From Holothuria scabra (lineage: Eukaryota; Echinodermata; Holothuroidea; Aspidochirotida; Holothuriidae), in assembly GCA_037179385.1 (NCBI GenBank), contig CM074193.1, positions 42,068,846 through 42,132,845 of the forward strand: a stretch of 64,000 nt of DNA, in the 5' to 3' direction. Positions 44,701-55,581 of this stretch are shown here, one piece after another (position 1 is the first letter of the stretch; every line of letters starts with the position of its first letter). The notes beneath the pieces were generated by a model that was not told where the DNA came from, searched no databases, and saw nothing but the letters and a program-made list of their open reading frames with translations. The translations under genes and the position numbers were made by a program.

Positions 44701-47700
44701 GTATTCTCTGTGGGTTCTTATATCATGACCCATAAATTTAGCAATGACACCAAGTTCATTGTCTCTCAGGTTCATAACTTGGCAAACTGTGGCAACATGC
44801 TTACGAAGGCGTGTTGATGTCACATATTCTGGATGTGTAGCACCACAATTTCTGGCATGTACTCTGATGCTGTCTGCTCCTCTCATGTGGTTGTTGCTGT
44901 GAAGCATTGCAAATACATAGTCATTTTCCTCCAAAACACCAGCTTGACTTCTACTCTCATGGAGCAAATCTATTGCATCCTTTATTTTGTTTGTGATTAG
45001 TATAGGAACTGTTCTTCCTTTCTTTCCTACAATTTCAACCCTCCACAATATCTTGCATAACTCCTGCTCCAGTTTTGACAATCCTTCTGATGCAACTCCA
45101 TGGCCACCTTTTGTGCATTTAGCTAAGTCTGATGTGGTCATCTTTGCAACTTCCCCTGATCTTTTGCGGTTGAAAACAATCAGAGAGGCAAGGGTAACTT
45201 CTGCTAGGTTTTTCCATGTATATTCTGAGGACTAATCATTTTTCAGTGTTTCCACTCCACTTTCAACTTTCTCTCTGAGGTAATGTGTAAGCTTCACAAT
45301 GTCAGTTGTGACTGGAAAGTACTTTGGGTTGTTTCTTTTCATCTCCTTCAAAGTTCTAAGAGCATGTGCAGACACTAGTTCTTCCCATTTCATATTGTAA
45401 AGTTCAATGAAGGATCTGCTTCTCTGTTCAAGGGGAAAGTCCCCTTTCATAAGAGCATCACCCTTTAAGATTTCAGCCACCTTTTTCAGACTGTGTCCAA
45501 TTTTCAAAGCGAGACTTGGTGTCTTATAGAAATGTTGCTCACCATTAAATCCTGATGCCTGGCGAGTGGCATTTACAACATTAATGAACTTCTTTGGATC
45601 AATCAGGTCAGTAAATGATGCAGAACTTTCACCGGTGGCATTTCTGTACTCAACTACCATTCGACCAACTTCTCTTAGTTTGGTTCTAATATATGGATAC
45701 TGATCCTTATCATGGCCAATTTTCAGAGCCAGCTTTTCAGCAAGTTGAATGATGAGCACGTCTGTCTTAATGAAAAATGAAATGCCATTATTGTCAGACC
45801 TAAGGCCTCTAAATATTTCTTAAGTTATACTGGTGAGGCCAGTTGCAGGCAACATCATTTTGCCTTCCTGAATGTAGTTTCTCCTTTTTGATCCTTTTTT
45901 CCCTTTTCCTGGAGCAGGCTCCCTCAGTGCACAATGGTGTTTCCACAGATCTTTTTTCGCATAATAACCGAAACAGTCACTACATGGCAAATAATCATCT
46001 GGGTCTGCTTCAAAGTTAGGCCTGTAGACTGATATTAAGACTCCTTGGTTCTCTTTCCTTACTTTAGTATTGTGCAAAAAGTTACCATAATTTCGCATTT
46101 TATCAATCTTTTAGCCTTTAACTCTGGGTCTGTAGTTGTCTTCCACTGTAAGACTTCTTTTTCATTTTGATGGTCCTTAAATTCAGCCAGATGCCGAGGT
46201 AACTTAGCTTGTTTTGTTTTACAAAAAGGACAGTATAAAATTTTATCATATTTCCTCTTCGCACCATTACTGGTTTGCAACACCCTGATCCTGCTGGACT
46301 GGGACCGGGACCCACTCAGGTCATCCAACTGATTATGTATGTCTGATGAGCTGGATACCACCTCATCATTTGCTACACTGCAAACATTTGGTGTTGTGTT
46401 GCTAGATGGGGACGCTTTGCATGATGAGCTAGATGCACACTTTCCATAGTCTGTTCTTCGAGGTAAGGGTATGATAGTACTTTCCCCTTCAGAATCAGAG
46501 TAGTCAGATTCAGGTATGTACTCAACATCATCTGCAGTCATGGACTGGGAGTCACTGCCTGAGGCATCGCTATCACAGTCTTCTTCGGAGTTCATGACAA
46601 ATATATGATGTTCAGACCCTCCACTCTTACATCTATTATTTATCTCCTTACTGTAGCGGAGTGCTTCTTTCCTGTTATACTTTCTGGCATTGACTGGTTT
46701 TGTATCACTGGTTGAAACTTCCTCATTTTCAGTGAAATCAGACTCACATATGACTTCATCATCACCAGTCATGGATTGTGAGTCACTACATGAGGAGTCA
46801 CTATCCCAGTAACCTTCAAAGTCCATGACAAATTCATCTGGTTTTGACCTTTCACCATCCTGTCCTTTTTCTACTTCTTTTCTATTTTGTTTTGAGAGTG
46901 TCTTGTATTTGATAACTCTGCTTGAAATATGATTGGTTGAGAGATCTAACGGGAAGGATTCCTCACCTAATGTATCCTTTTCGATCAAGTGTGATTCCTT
47001 TGCATTTTGTTCAGGAAGTGTACCAGACATTGGAGTACTGGACGGAACATCACTAAAAGGGGGCTCCTCATTAAATGTGACTGAAAAGCATGCAACAGGC
47101 TCTGCATCTGATGTGTCCTTTTGTGGATTTAATGATGTCCTGAGTTGTTTTCTAACAGTTGTAACTTCTGAGACACAGGATGAAGGATCACTGCCACAAT
47201 GATCTTCAGTGCTGGGGTTGACTGAACATGAATCAAGCCGTGTGTCCTTTTCCAGAGATGCCTCATGTTGTAGACTCGCACTCTTGCCTTGTGTATCTGT
47301 GCTTGAAACATCACCTTCCACAGAGTCTAAGTGATCCCCAGTTGAAATTTCTGAAGGATTTGGTGGGCATTTGTTGGTTGATGCGTCCTCTTCCTGAGAT
47401 GGGATTGCTTCTCTTCCTCTTGGAGATAATGATGTTTTGTCTTGCTGTTCCTGAAACATACCATGTGTACAAACATTACCCCAAGCAATGCAAATGCATA
47501 TTATAGTAAAACTTTTTGTCACATACCATGATACATACCAATTGCAAAAACCATTCACTGCATGAACCACAAAATTTATTTTGGCACTGTGATAGCAAAG
47601 AATGCACAAAAATGAGCATTCTCCAAACAGTTGGGCAGCTAAAATTGTTCCAGTAATAAATTATTATTTTATAAGCCTGAAATGAGGACCAGTCGTTGCA

Positions 47701-50223
47701 TGAATGCATCTTGAAAACTAAATTGACGAACCTGTTTGGTGTCACTCGTAACTCTGAGAGAATTAGATTCTTTATGAGTCATTCACCTAAATTAATTCAT
47801 TTAATGTACCTTATTTTGCTGCTTCCATGGCAGATTGGGCACACCGTAATCATACAGCAGCTCCTGCCCCTCCGGTATGTCAGTAAGGGCAAACAAACAC
47901 AATGCTGGTTGTCCATCAACATCAATAAGGGATGCTTTAACATTCACTTCATTTTTTCCCCATGATTCACCAGTCTTCCTAAGCGTGGCCCTACTTTGGG
48001 TTCTTCTGTTGCATCAATACTGTTTGAAAGGAAATGAAACTGTTATGGTGTATCAGGAAGATTGATAAGTCCTTTGTGATATCAGTAAGAAGTTTACACC
48101 TAAACTGGAAGAGGGCCAGAGCACCAAATGACAAGTGATAAATGCAATTGTAGTCAGAAACTGTCACAACCAACAAGCTGAATGAAGCATACAATGCTGG
48201 AATTTTGCTGGGTCGTTCATTGATTGCAGGAAGAAACAAACCTCTTTTCAAAGCACTCCTAAACAGCTATGTTGTCTTGGGATTATACTTGTTTAAAAAA
48301 GGAGTTAATCATTAAAGGAGTTTTGTCAACAGACAATTCGCAATACAAAGAAACCCAGTTGTGTACGAACAGGGGGGGGGGAGCCCTGGGCCTTGCTCCG
48401 TCTCTCAAGGATGATTTTTTTTAGAGCCTATTAATTTGTGGCATAGCCCTAGTTTAGTAACGCAGACTTTACTTAAAAAGGTAGCATATGGCAACAGATT
48501 GCTGCATGTAAGGCCACCCAATTTGGCATAAATTTTTGAAGTGGAAGGATTGCCTCTACAAGGCCCCCTCAGGGATGCCATTTTTTGAATTCCTTAAAAA
48601 AGGAAATTTTGTCAAATTCCAAATTTTACTTAAAAAGGTAGACTCTGTAACTTCCTGGGGGCACCGATTGCCTCTAGACACCTACCTTTATAAGAACTCT
48701 CAAAAAGAAGGGACCCATCCATGGGACTCCTTCCTCGGACGGCACAGACATAAGTGACGGAGCACGGAAGCTGGGGGTACAGGTAGCAGTAGTTTGCAGT
48801 AGTAGTTTGCGGTGAGCAGTAGTTTGTGATTTATCATGCAAGAGTTGTTAGGGGTAAAATCATTGAAGGGCAGGAATTTGAGTAGTCACAGACAATTTCA
48901 TCAATTCTACACATCTGAAATTTAGCCAAGAATCATAATGGGGAAGCATTTATAGCATGTTTTCAATTCCGTTGTAGTTTTCCGAAAAGAATCAAGACTA
49001 TTTATATAAAAGTGGTAGAACAGTTTATGTGGTAATATTCAAATAGCAACAGATCCTTCGTATGTGTCTGGAAAAAGCTCTTTCCAGCCATCTGAGAGGT
49101 GTGATTTTTCGAAATTTTCTCTGCGCTCTGTGCCAACTAATGGTGGCGCTCTGCTTAGATAGCCTTTCAGGCAAAATACCATTTTTCAGGTCAAAGTACC
49201 TCCTTGGTACATTGAAACTTCAGAACACCACGATCAGATTTGCTATTTAAATAAACCAAATATACTCAGTTTAATCATTGGAACTTGTTCGTCTTTGTAT
49301 CCCTTGTATTTTCTAGAAACTTATTAACTTACTTAAATTACTATACTTGCAAAAGTTTTAATTACTGCAAGCCATATTTTGCAAAAGATAAACAGAATGA
49401 AAATGCTTTGGTGCATCAAAGCACTCAATTTCATACTCACCAATACTCCTTTCCTTTAAATGTAATGAAAAATCTGAATCCTGATGAACATTCTTCTTCA
49501 ATTCTGTCTCCTTCATCTGCTGGAATCGGTTTTCCAGCATACTGAAGTAAAAACTCGTCTTTCATAAAATTGACATCAGCAAACACTCCTTGACCTAAAA
49601 CAAATAATGAAAAGATACAAACAATGAATTTCAAAATATACAATAGGCAATATACATGCAGGTAAATTTCCAGGGCTCAAAATAACCAACAGAACCGATA
49701 CAGTAGCTATGGCTATCTGGCCCTTCAAGATGGCCATGGTGCCCTTAAAAATGGCCCATTGAAATAACTTAAAAGAAAAACCTTTTTGCTATGACCTTTT
49801 TAATCTGTTGTTATGGGGAAAACCTGAATTTCACTTGGAACATTTAACAGGAAGATCATAATGCACAACAAGGACAGAGACAGCTATAAATTGTGATTGT
49901 CAGCTTGAACTGTTTGTCTCATGAGGAACACCCGGGAGGAAAGAACATCTCGTATTCATAAACATGATACTGTATAAACTCATTAGTACTGCATGCAAGT
50001 CTGTTTATGACAAATTAAAGCAAAGGGGTACAGAGATACAAATTTATGCAAAAGAAAGAAAGTAACAAACACATGAACAAATTTAAACCAAGCAATGAGG
50101 TAGTGTGAAAGTGTTACCTTTTGGAGATATTTCCTTCACAAAGAATCCATCTCTGTCAGTTTTTCCTTTAACCATGGAGATGGCAACATCTTTTGGAGTT
50201 TCTCTCTTCCGTCGTCTCCTCAT
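41558..50223 (-). CDS. SET methyltransferase-zinc finger-tyrosine recombinase-like fusion gene
   Basis: Six coding exons join with GT-AG introns and matching phases: 50223-50118, 49594-49441, 48019-47810, 47450-44574, 43867-43703 and 41781-41558. Adding back the two bases lost at the frame breaks, the total is exactly 1,246 codons including the stop. Order: basic start 'MRRRRKRETP'; SET domain (residues about 36-150) with 'GQGVFA', 'CIDAT', 'RLVNHG' and 'ELLYDYG', closest in type to the KMT5A/SETD8 histone H4K20 methyltransferase group; acidic Ser/Asp-rich linker (about 158-560); CPFC and CSDC zinc-binding motifs (about 563 and 646); tyrosine-recombinase-like region (about 900-1080); acidic spacer; C-terminal Myb/SANT-like segment. 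A nuclear chromatin or DNA role is likely; the substrate is unknown. Two frame breaks and two in-frame stops interrupt it as sequenced. I recognise the layout from predicted proteins of aquatic animals but know no characterised member. Confidence 0.8.
43703..43867 (-). CDS. SET-YR gene, coding exon 5
   Basis: Acceptor 'ctctttcag' before 43,867. Encodes 55 acidic, Ser-rich residues ('MDDSIMDDSEKPSSSSNAED', then '..DLSEDVSEDFD'), ending phase 1 at donor GTATG (43,702). Probably a flexible spacer between the recombinase-like domain and the C-terminal segment. Confidence 0.75.
44574..47450 (-). CDS. SET-YR gene, large exon 4 (linker, zinc motifs, recombinase-like domain)
   Basis: 2,877 bp. First comes about 400 residues of low-complexity acidic sequence, including two related repeats with 'SDSQSMT' and 'ESD'. 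A C2H2-type motif around CPFC..LPRHL..H follows at about 46,235-46,180, and a second motif CSDC..LWKHHC at about 45,985-45,930. An alpha-helical region follows, then the tyrosine-recombinase-like domain: 'FNRKRSGEVAKM' (box I Arg), 'TSTRLRKHVAT' (box II-like) and 'MGHDIRTHREYYR' (His and candidate Tyr nucleophile). Breaks: one lost base near 46,097 in an A run, TAA at 45,820-45,822, TAG at 45,232-45,234. Reading continues sensibly in the same frame past both stops. Donor GT at 44,573. Confidence 0.82.
47810..48019 (-). CDS. SET-YR gene, coding exon 3 (SET catalytic half)
   Basis: Completes 'CIDAT', then 'RLGRLVNHG' (the N-H motif of SET catalytic centres), 'KASLIDVDGQPALCLFAL' and 'DIPEGQELLYDYG' with the catalytic Tyr. 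It ends phase 0 at GT 47,809. Inside, just after the NHG motif, an A6 run (minus strand; T6 at about 47,952-47,957) puts the reading frame one base short; downstream conservation resumes in the next frame. Confidence 0.85.
49050..49165 (-). repeat. hAT-internal repeat fragment inside intron
   Basis: 'ctctgtgccaactaatggtg' plus 'gcgctctgctta' is the reverse complement of the 'gcggagcgccaccatcag' repeat seen inside both hATs. It lies in the intron between exons 2 and 3 of the SET gene. Confidence 0.5.
49441..49594 (-). CDS. SET-YR gene, coding exon 2 (SET N-terminal half)
   Basis: The acceptor 'tttttag' type site precedes 49,594. The exon encodes 'GQGVFADVNFMKDEFLLQYA', the SET-N strand pair with the S-adenosylmethionine-binding G-x-G-V-F-A motif. 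It ends 'KGKEY' plus two bases, with donor GTGAGT. Phase 1 in, phase 2 out, matching its neighbours. Confidence 0.85.
50118..50223 (-). CDS. SET-YR gene, coding exon 1
   Basis: ATG at 50,223. Encodes 35 residues, MRRRRKRETPKDVAISMV and onward, ending '..EISPK' plus one base (phase 1). The donor GT is at 50,117-50,116. The Arg/Lys-rich start could act as a nuclear localisation signal. No upstream in-frame coding exon was found, and this start fits the compact N-terminus seen in such SET proteins. Confidence 0.75.
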
Positions 50224-52356
50224 TTTGTGTGCACATCTGAATAACAGAACACATGAGAAGTACTTGTATTATTAACTAGAAACATTTTACTGTGTGTATA
50301 GTACCTGGAATTAGGCTATCTGCAGAATATGCTTTGAATATTTCTTGCAAATATATAAAAATGTAACCACCCTTTAAGTACTGCATATAAACATCCCTAT
50401 TGATCCGATTTGCTAGAAACAATTTGTGCGGCATGATTACCTTTAAAGGGACCAAACTTTTGAACAGGTGAAAGCACATGATAGCCATGCATGCTGTCCC
50501 CTATTGCATGCATGGTAATACTCCTCTTTGAGGAGTAACATACATGGGCACATGTGTTAAAAATATTTATTCAATTAAAAAAATATGTTGCCAGTGTGTA
50601 ACAGTAGTTCATTTTGAACAAACATGCTCCCCCCCCCCCCCTTCCCCTTCTACAGTGAAAGGCATTTTTAATTTAGTGTTTGTTTAATTAGCACAGCTTT
50701 ATGATAGATTCAACTGTACTATTTTAGTGATATAATTTGCCACTGTAATGATAGCTTTTTGTAAAGCTTACATAAATATATCAAAACAGAAAAAAAGGAA
50801 GGAAAACAACAATCTTGCAGATTTTAGACACTACTGGTGTACCAGATCTAAACTGAACCTACTGCAAACCATGCATTAGCATACGGGTTTTCCCATTATG
50901 CCTGTTAAGTCAACTGTATACATCACTGTTTAGTACCTGAATTTCTAACGTACTGTAAATTACTGTATTAAACTCCCTATTATTTTGGTTGATTTTATTC
51001 TACATTAATCTTACTGGAATTTTATATGATGGCATAATTGTTTTTCTTTTTTTTGCTAACTACTGTATCTACTGTATCTCAATCATTAAATGTATAATAA
51101 ACTGTGGATTTTGGGACAAGACCTTTACATATTATTTAAGTTCATTTTTACACAAAATCAAATAACAGTACATAATCTACATTCTCTTTTAAAAATGTTC
51201 AAGAAAGATTTTTTCTACAAAGATACAAAGAATTTAGTAAGGAGCATATATGAATTGTGTAGCAGTTGGATATCAAGCAAAATACCACTTAAATAGACAT
51301 TATTTTTCCCTCCTTTTATCTCATGTCATGCTCCAAGCCCCCCTCCATGTCACAGTCCCGGCTACGCTACTAACGAAGCCTTTACATGCATATCCACTGT
51401 TGTGTAGTTATGTGCAGTTGTGCAGATATGAAGTGTAAATCTCATATTTGTGTTAATCTCATATTTTGAGCTTAAAAATGAAATTAACATCTTTTAAGTA
51501 GCCTCAGAGCTGTGTTTCATATACATTTCATGCAGAGTATGAAGAAACTTCAGCATAATACGAACATGGCAGCAGTCATGCCAAGTACAGTTTAAACAGT
51601 ACTGTATGTCCCCAATTGCATAGGCAGGGCTCTCAATTTACAGTACAGTAAACAAAATGCATGTTGATCTTTCTCTTGAACCTTAAAAACATAATATTAA
51701 GCTCTTAGAGCACAGTACTGTAGTATGGTCAAGAACAATACAATTCCAAAAGTTGAGCAGTAACAGCAAGCTAATTATTACAATTTCAGATATCTGCATA
51801 CAGAGCAGTATACTTTTTTTTACTATTTACAGAGTAGTATACTGTGAAGAGTGTGTATCAGAGCCTGTCCCCTTTTGCATAGTAATTTATAATCTTCTTT
51901 ATGTCTTTCAATTTATTTTCTTTGAGGTGGGGGGGGGGGGCAGGCTGAAAAAGCACAATGCCACAGCCTCTGATACGTAGTTAAGGAATTTGAATGTGTT
52001 GTGCAGTGGTGGGATTTTAACTGGCAGCCAAAATTTATAATGTCCTCAAAATATATCAAGCCAAATAACCACTTAACCCATATACTGTAACAATGCAGCT
52101 TAACATGCAGTGTATGTCCATTGTTTTGTAGTAAAAGTTCTGCATCAACTTGAAAGTTGAAAACAATTAAGCAGCGCAAACATGAGCATCTTACATTTTG
52201 TGCAAAAAATTAGGCACATTTTGCCTGAGAGTACAACATGCTGTGACGTCTCTTCTTGAGAAAGCAACATAGACACCCAAGTACATCAAAGGTGGCGTGA
52301 CGTGGGGTGTAACTGATATCTGAGTTTGTCACATGATCTGTGCCCTAAAATGAGCT
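50224..52356. other. Upstream/intergenic region rich in TACTGTA words
   Basis: AT-rich, no supported gene. Contains a poly-C run near 50,631 and a poly-G run near 51,930. The sequence 'ctccatgtcacagtcccgg' plus CTACGC at 51,340-51,370 is a likely hAT terminus relic. TACTGTA/TACAGTA words are frequent from here to about 56.4 kb. The SET gene promoter should lie just above 50,223, but I see no TATA box or initiator I would defend. Confidence 0.4.
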
Positions 52357-52553
52357 ACAATCATGGACAAAACTCCTTGGGACACCCCGCTCCCCTTTGC
52401 AATGTTGACCACAGTTAGCCTATTCACGGCATACAGTCACTCTTTCAGCGCAACATTGAAAGGGGGAGCGGGGGAGGGGAATTCATGTAAGCCTTTGAAC
52501 TGAAATTCAAGAATATTATGGCAAAGTGTCCCAACAGTTTTGTCCAAGATTGT
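52357..52553. mobile_element. 197-bp palindromic MITE, copy 1
   Basis: Starts ACAATCATGGACAAAACT and ends AGTTTTGTCCAAGATTGT; about 28 bp at each end are inverted copies. It contains 'gcgcaacattgaaaggggga' and 'gtaagcctttgaactgaaat' like its partner at 53,704-53,900. Non-coding. Confidence 0.85.
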
Positions 52554-53703
52554 CTGAGAATTTCGGGAAGTTAGAACTACTCGCGTCACACAGTAGAAAG
52601 TGTCATTTTGTCTTGATGGATTGATTTGCAAAAGGGAATAAGTTAAAGCGCGCGATCGTTTATGTAGCTGTTCTCAACAGTGGCTTGTTTTTGGTTTACA
52701 CTGTCTTAAAATAAAAAGAATATTGAAAAAATGTTCGTGTTTATGTATTTAAAATTTGTTCAAAACAGTGACATGTTACCTGACAAGTGCATTTTGGAGA
52801 ACAGAGGCACTGATGCATCCTGCCTATTACTTCATTTTAAAGTAGTTTACCTACCGCTTTTTCTCAAGAAAAAATATGCCGTTCATGCGAACTTGACGAG
52901 ACCGGCAGTGAAAGATAAGTTTAACCCAACGGTCTACCATTTATTTTGAAAGCAAATTTGGAAGCAAAACGCAATGAAATTGCTTCGGTTTAAAGAGGGA
53001 AAAAAGCATGCGTAACCAGTTTCATGTAACATGAAAAATGGAGTCACAGGGGTGCAATTTGCTTCAAAATATGCCAAAAACCAGCCTTAACTAACGATCT
53101 ACCATTGTTATATTTTGAAAGCTTGGACCTCAGATGTGCCTTTTAACATTTCATGGTAGATCGTGGCGCTCTTTCAGTTAAAATCTCGTCTCTTTAACAC
53201 CAGTTTGCAATAGGAGTCAGAGTTTTCTATCCAAGAAATTGTTTTAGTTATATGTATATATATACTCTCTATCAGAATAGAACGTATCCTGGCAATTTCC
53301 CAGGCCTGAAAAATATTCAAAAGTCTCTTTCCATATTTCAAATGTTAAATTATTGGCTCTAAAATTGCCTCCTCCAAGTTTAAACATGTTTTAACTGGTT
53401 TTGCATCTGTATTACGAGGAGGAATTGGTAGGCGTTCCGCCCGTACCTCTGCCCATGGCTTACGAGATGCAAATTCCCCAAGAATACCTGCAACATTCTA
53501 TTCTTTATTTTCGTCCCGACTCTAAATGAATGTATACAAAGGAACCAAACAACACATTATAACAACACTTTATGCTACTAAGTCTTTATGCTAAAATCCT
53601 CAGACCTATAAGCCTCCGAAAAAGCTTTTCCCAAAAAGTTGGCTCGAAAAATGAAGCATTATCTATTGAATTTGTTCTCGTAAATAATACGCGTGGAGCT
53701 CAG
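52554..53703. other. No recognised gene
   Basis: About 1.15 kb between the two MITE copies, AT-rich, with a (TA)n-like stretch near 53,250. No coding region supported. Confidence 0.4.
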
Positions 53704-53900
53704 ACAATCATGGACAAAACTCCTTGGGACACCCCGCTCCCCTTCGCAATGTTGACCACAGTTAGCCTATTCATGGCATACAGTCACTCTTTCAGCGCAA
53801 CATTGAAAGGGGGAGCAGGGGAGGGAAATTCATGTAAGCCTTTGAACTGAAATTCAAGAATATTATGGCAAAGTGTCCCAACAGTTTTGTCCAAGATTGT
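53704..53900. mobile_element. 197-bp palindromic MITE, copy 2
   Basis: Same length and nearly identical to 52,357-52,553 (differences such as 'ctttgc'/'cttcgc' and 'cacggc'/'catggc'). The core is in the same orientation as copy 1, yet the bases just outside the ends match those of copy 1 only in the inverted sense. Confidence 0.85.
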
Positions 53901-54364
53901 AGCTTTCATTGTATTCACACTGCGTGACAAAACTATTAACACATGCTTGATCTGTTAGCTTACCTCAAATGTTAGGTAACTTTTTGTGTATTTTAATATA
54001 TCTGTTACTGTCAATCGATTAATCAGACGTGAAATGTGACTATATCAAGTGTGGGTGTAGTGAGCTTCATTCCCTCCCTGAGGTGATAAGAGGTACTGTA
54101 ATCAGGCAGAGAAGGAAGGTGTAACAAAAAGTAAGAGGGATCTTTTCATCATGAAGATGTGTTTCATATACATTTCATGCTAGATGTTGTGTTGAAACTT
54201 CAGCATGACATGAAGGCAGCAATTATGTTGTAGGGTATGTACAGTACAGTATATATGTCCCTTCTTGCATAGGCACAGCTCCCAAGGTACAGTACAGTAT
54301 TTCAGGACATGAACTCACTTCTTTTGTTGAAGTTAATAGCACATGTAAATGTAGGTATAGGGGG
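53901..54364. other. No recognised gene
   Basis: AT-rich sequence with several TACAGTA words. Nothing coding. Confidence 0.4.
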
Positions 54365-54860
54365 TGTCTAGAAAAATACCATAAGCTTAGACCTACAGGT
54401 AAGACCTAGAAACATAAGACCTAAGACCTCAAAACATATAAGACCCTCAAAGATACTGTACTGGGTGCATGATTTTTCATCAGGGTCTTATGTACTTTTC
54501 TAGACACCTGTGTGAGCGTCTAGAAAAGTAACATCCGAAGAAAACTTCATAATGCTTTTCTCAGGAGCCCTCCAGGAACCTGTATATTTCAGAACATGAT
54601 TAATGGGAAAACCAGAAACTGGATGTGGTTGTTTTTTATCAGGGTCTTACTTTTCTAAACACCTGTGTGGGTGCCTAAAAAGTAAGACCTGGAGAAAAAT
54701 CCAAAATGTTGTGTCTGGAACCCTCCCATATACTGCAATACATATTTCAGACTATGATTAATGCAAAAATAAACCAAAAACTGGATGTACTGTAGGTGAC
54801 TTTCCATCAGGGTCTTACTTTTCAAGACACATACATGTGTGGGTGGATGAGGGGGATGGG
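54365..54860. repeat. Short tandem array with palindromic core, three units
   Basis: 'catcagggtctta' recurs near 54,479, 54,640 and 54,788. It is followed by 'cttttctagacacctgtgtg', then an inverted 'gtctagaaaagtaa' or 'cctaaaaagtaagacc', then 'tatttcag..atgattaatg'. Units are about 150-160 bp. The GTCTTACTTTTCTAGACAC part can pair with the following inverted segment in each unit. Confidence 0.65.
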
Positions 54861-55164
54861 GTTAGAACCCCCATGACCCAACCTTGCAATGCAAAAAACA
54901 TCTACAGTACAGTAAAATGCCTATTTTTTCTCTCTATCCTTAGACTTTTCCCTCATGTTGTGCCCCAAACTCCCCCCCCCCCTCTCCATGACACAATCCT
55001 TGCTGTGGGCCTGATTCTTACACTTTCTTTCATTCAGAGTAAGGGACATCTGAACAAAGAAGTGTTTATAGCAAAGAAGTGCACGCACCTGAAGAAGAAT
55101 TACTGTAATTAAATGTGAGTGTACAAAGTTGAAAGCAACAGGATGCTAGTGACAAACTGTGAAG

Positions 55165-55581
55165 TACTATAGGGTTGGGCAGTGCCACGAAAATATTCGT
55201 ATTGGTACTGTGACGCTCACAGAACCGGTGCGTACCGGTATTGAAGCAGTACCGGTTCTCAAATCTCGGGTAGGAAAGTCAGGTAGGAAGGAACCTAAAC
55301 TGGGCACAGCACCCCTGTTAGCCTGTACTTTGAGGCAGCTGGGCATACAATTGAATTTTTACCATGCAGAAATCTCTGCTTTGACTTTGTTTACCACATT
55401 TCTCTACAGTCATACACAATCGCTATATTCCTATCTCAACCTTTCCATGGTAATTTTTTTGAGCACCGGTATTTTTTCAAGAACCAATTTTAGAAACACA
55501 CCAAATATCTTTGGTATTTTTATTACCTGTACCTCTTGTACTGGTATATCCACATCAATACCGGTATACCACCCAACCCTA
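55165..55581. mobile_element. Small hAT-like MITE, 417 bp
   Basis: Inverted ends contain TAGGGTTGGG and CCCAACCCTA, with further pairing of 'gtaccggtatt' and 'aataccggta' segments. An 8-bp direct repeat, CTGTGAAG, flanks it at 55,157-55,164 and 55,582-55,589. At the left, five extra bases (TACTA) lie between the duplication and the TAGGG terminus. The 142-residue plus frame inside (55,159-55,587) crosses both ends and is not a gene. Confidence 0.75.

Noticed and set aside
45232..45822. Stop-codon readthrough or reassigned TAA/TAG as glutamine
   Set aside because: Both stops could replace Gln, but all other genes here use TAA/TAG/TGA as normal stops and an animal nuclear genome is expected to use the standard code. 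Decay or sequence error is more likely.
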